Assembly: GCA_050013795.1 (NCBI GenBank)
Contig: JBEKEO010000066.1
Coordinates: 1 to 13,854 of the forward strand
Length of the DNA stretch: 13,854 nt
Origin: CAWHOW01 sp050013795
Lineage (GTDB): Bacteria > Bacteroidota > Bacteroidia > Bacteroidales > CG2-30-32-10
Direction of reading: 5' to 3'
Shown: positions 12,737-13,854 of the stretch, one piece after another
How positions within the stretch are numbered: position 1 is the first letter of the stretch
How the letters are laid out: each line of letters opens with the position of its first letter
The notes under the pieces: generated by a model
What the model was told of the DNA's origin: nothing
Database searches by the model: none
Seen by the model: the letters and a program-made list of their open reading frames with translations, nothing else
Translations under genes and position numbers: made by a program

Positions 12737-13854
12737 ATGAATAGATTAAAATCATTTCTACTGCTTTTCATAGTATGTTTTCTTTTTGAAAGCAATGCCA
12801 CCTATACACATATAACATCCGGAGGAGTTGATACACTTGTTCAGGATGCAATGAAAAAATTTAATGTTGCAGGTGCTGCTGTGGCTATAGTTAAAGATGG
12901 TAAAATAATTTACAAAAAAGGATTTGGTGTAAAATCCATAGTAACAAAACAGCCAGTGAACGAATACACTGATTTTGCAATTGCTTCCAACAGCAAGGCT
13001 TTTACCACTACAGCACTGGCTATTTTAGTGGAAGAGGGGAAACTATCGTGGAATGATAAAGTGAAGGACTATATCCCCGAGTTCAAAATGTATAACGACT
13101 ACGTGGAAAATAACTTCTCGATTCAAGACCTGCTTACACATCGCAGCGGACTTGGATTAGGTGCCGGCGACCTGATGATATTTCCCGATAGCAATAACTT
13201 CACAATGAAAGATATTTTAAACAACTTTCAATATTTTAAACCTGTATCGGCATTCAGGACAAAATGGGATTACGACAACCTGCTCTACTTTGTTGCAGGC
13301 GAAGTGATAGCAAGGGTTAGTGGGATGAGTTATGAAGCCTTTGTACAAAAGCGGATATTAGAACCTTTGCAAATGAACAATACCTATTGTTCAAACACAG
13401 CAATGAAAGATAAAAGCAATCTTGCAATGCCTCATATAGAAGAATCAGGAATCCTTAAAACAATTAGCCCTTTTGAAGATATGGTAAATGGAGCTGCTGG
13501 CGGCATTTTATCCAATGCCAATGATATGGCAACATGGATGCTGCTTCACCTGAACAAAGGCAAATATGGTAGCGATTTACAGAAACAACTCTTTAAAGAA
13601 GAAAGCCAGCATGAAATGTGGAAGATACACACTGTGGAAGATGCAATCAATAGCCCGCGCTATAATTCTCATTTCAGGGGATATGGACTGGGATGGGACT
13701 TAACTGATGTTAAAGGATATTTAAAGGTATCACATACTGGCGCTTTAACCGGTATGTTATCTGCCGTTACCATGATACCTGATATAAATCTTGGTGTTGT
13801 AGTGCTGACAAATACTGAAAACGGGGGCAGCGCTATGATGGCAATCAGTAAAAC
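12737..13854 (+). CDS. Secreted class C beta-lactamase-like serine hydrolase (3' end cut by window edge)
   Basis: An open frame from ATG 12737 runs 372 codons to the window edge without a stop. The N-terminus (MNRLKSFLLLFIVCFLFESN) is a signal peptide. The body is the beta-lactamase/transpeptidase-like fold: S84-x-x-K87 in IASNSKAFT with the nucleophilic serine, the tyrosine motif Y179-D-N181, and H333-T-G335 corresponding to the KTG/HTG box. Other family marks are DLLTHRSGLG and GAAGGILSNANDMATWM. Members include D-aminopeptidases, esterases, peptidoglycan carboxypeptidases and true beta-lactamases; sequence alone does not decide, and resistance should not be assumed. It acts in the periplasm or outside the cell. 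It begins 125 bp after the transporter gene; the AT-rich gap holds only a weak -7-like AATCTTTG, so an independent promoter is probable but not proven. Confidence 0.85.
   Translation, partial: MNRLKSFLLLFIVCFLFESNATYTHITSGGVDTLVQDAMKKFNVAGAAVAIVKDGKIIYKKGFGVKSIVTKQPVNEYTDFAIASNSKAFTTTALAILVEEGKLSWNDKVKDYIPEFKMYNDYVENNFSIQDLLTHRSGLGLGAGDLMIFPDSNNFTMKDILNNFQYFKPVSAFRTKWDYDNLLYFVAGEVIARVSGMSYEAFVQKRILEPLQMNNTYCSNTAMKDKSNLAMPHIEESGILKTISPFEDMVNGAAGGILSNANDMATWMLLHLNKGKYGSDLQKQLFKEESQHEMWKIHTVEDAINSPRYNSHFRGYGLGWDLTDVKGYLKVSHTGALTGMLSAVTMIPDINLGVVVLTNTENGGSAMMAISK

Overview
The window reads as a chromosomal segment of an AT-rich member of the Bacteroidota, probably an environmental lineage. Three things point there: the bamD-rpoZ gene pair; promoters of the TTTG/TAnnTTTG type (-33/-7) before most transcription units instead of -35/-10 boxes, with few Shine-Dalgarno sequences; and gene content such as a serine-palmitoyltransferase-like enzyme and several secreted or outer-membrane proteins. 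I see no rRNA, tRNA, CRISPR array, transposase or phage gene.

Left part (1-3165). On the minus strand, bamD (outer-membrane assembly lipoprotein) is followed by rpoZ (RNA polymerase omega), which is cut by the window edge. Divergent to them is a two-gene unit: an alpha-oxoamine synthase of the serine palmitoyltransferase type, then, 3 bp later, a flavin-reductase/rubredoxin fusion.

Middle (3166-8190). A complete elongation factor G stands alone, away from ribosomal protein genes. Its sequence looks like the spirochaete/planctomycete/delta and mitochondrial EF-G1 subfamily rather than the usual Bacteroidota str-operon EF-G. It is followed by a Cys-rich DUF3795 protein, convergent with truA (tRNA pseudouridine synthase). 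Divergent to truA lies a secreted or outer-membrane beta-barrel protein preceded by a 31-bp composite inverted repeat and closed by a strong intrinsic terminator.

Accessory stretch (8190-11400). It holds a conserved hypothetical protein, a secreted TPR protein bracketed by two diverged direct copies of an intergenic repeat, and a cyclopropane-fatty-acid-synthase-like methyltransferase whose stop codon sits inside a 32-bp perfect palindrome. It ends with a nine-unit 21-bp tandem repeat that encodes heptad repeats and carries an AT-rich palindrome in each unit.

Right part (11388-13854). A nickel unit: NikR with all four metal ligands, then a UreH/NiCoT-like membrane transporter with a 13-histidine loop. 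An 11-bp-arm inverted repeat over the presumed nikR promoter is a good operator candidate. The window ends inside a secreted class C beta-lactamase-like serine hydrolase.

The features least explained by known families are the 21-bp repeat array, the composite operator at 6731-6761, the repeat-bracketed TPR gene and the sphingolipid-synthase/rubredoxin pairing.
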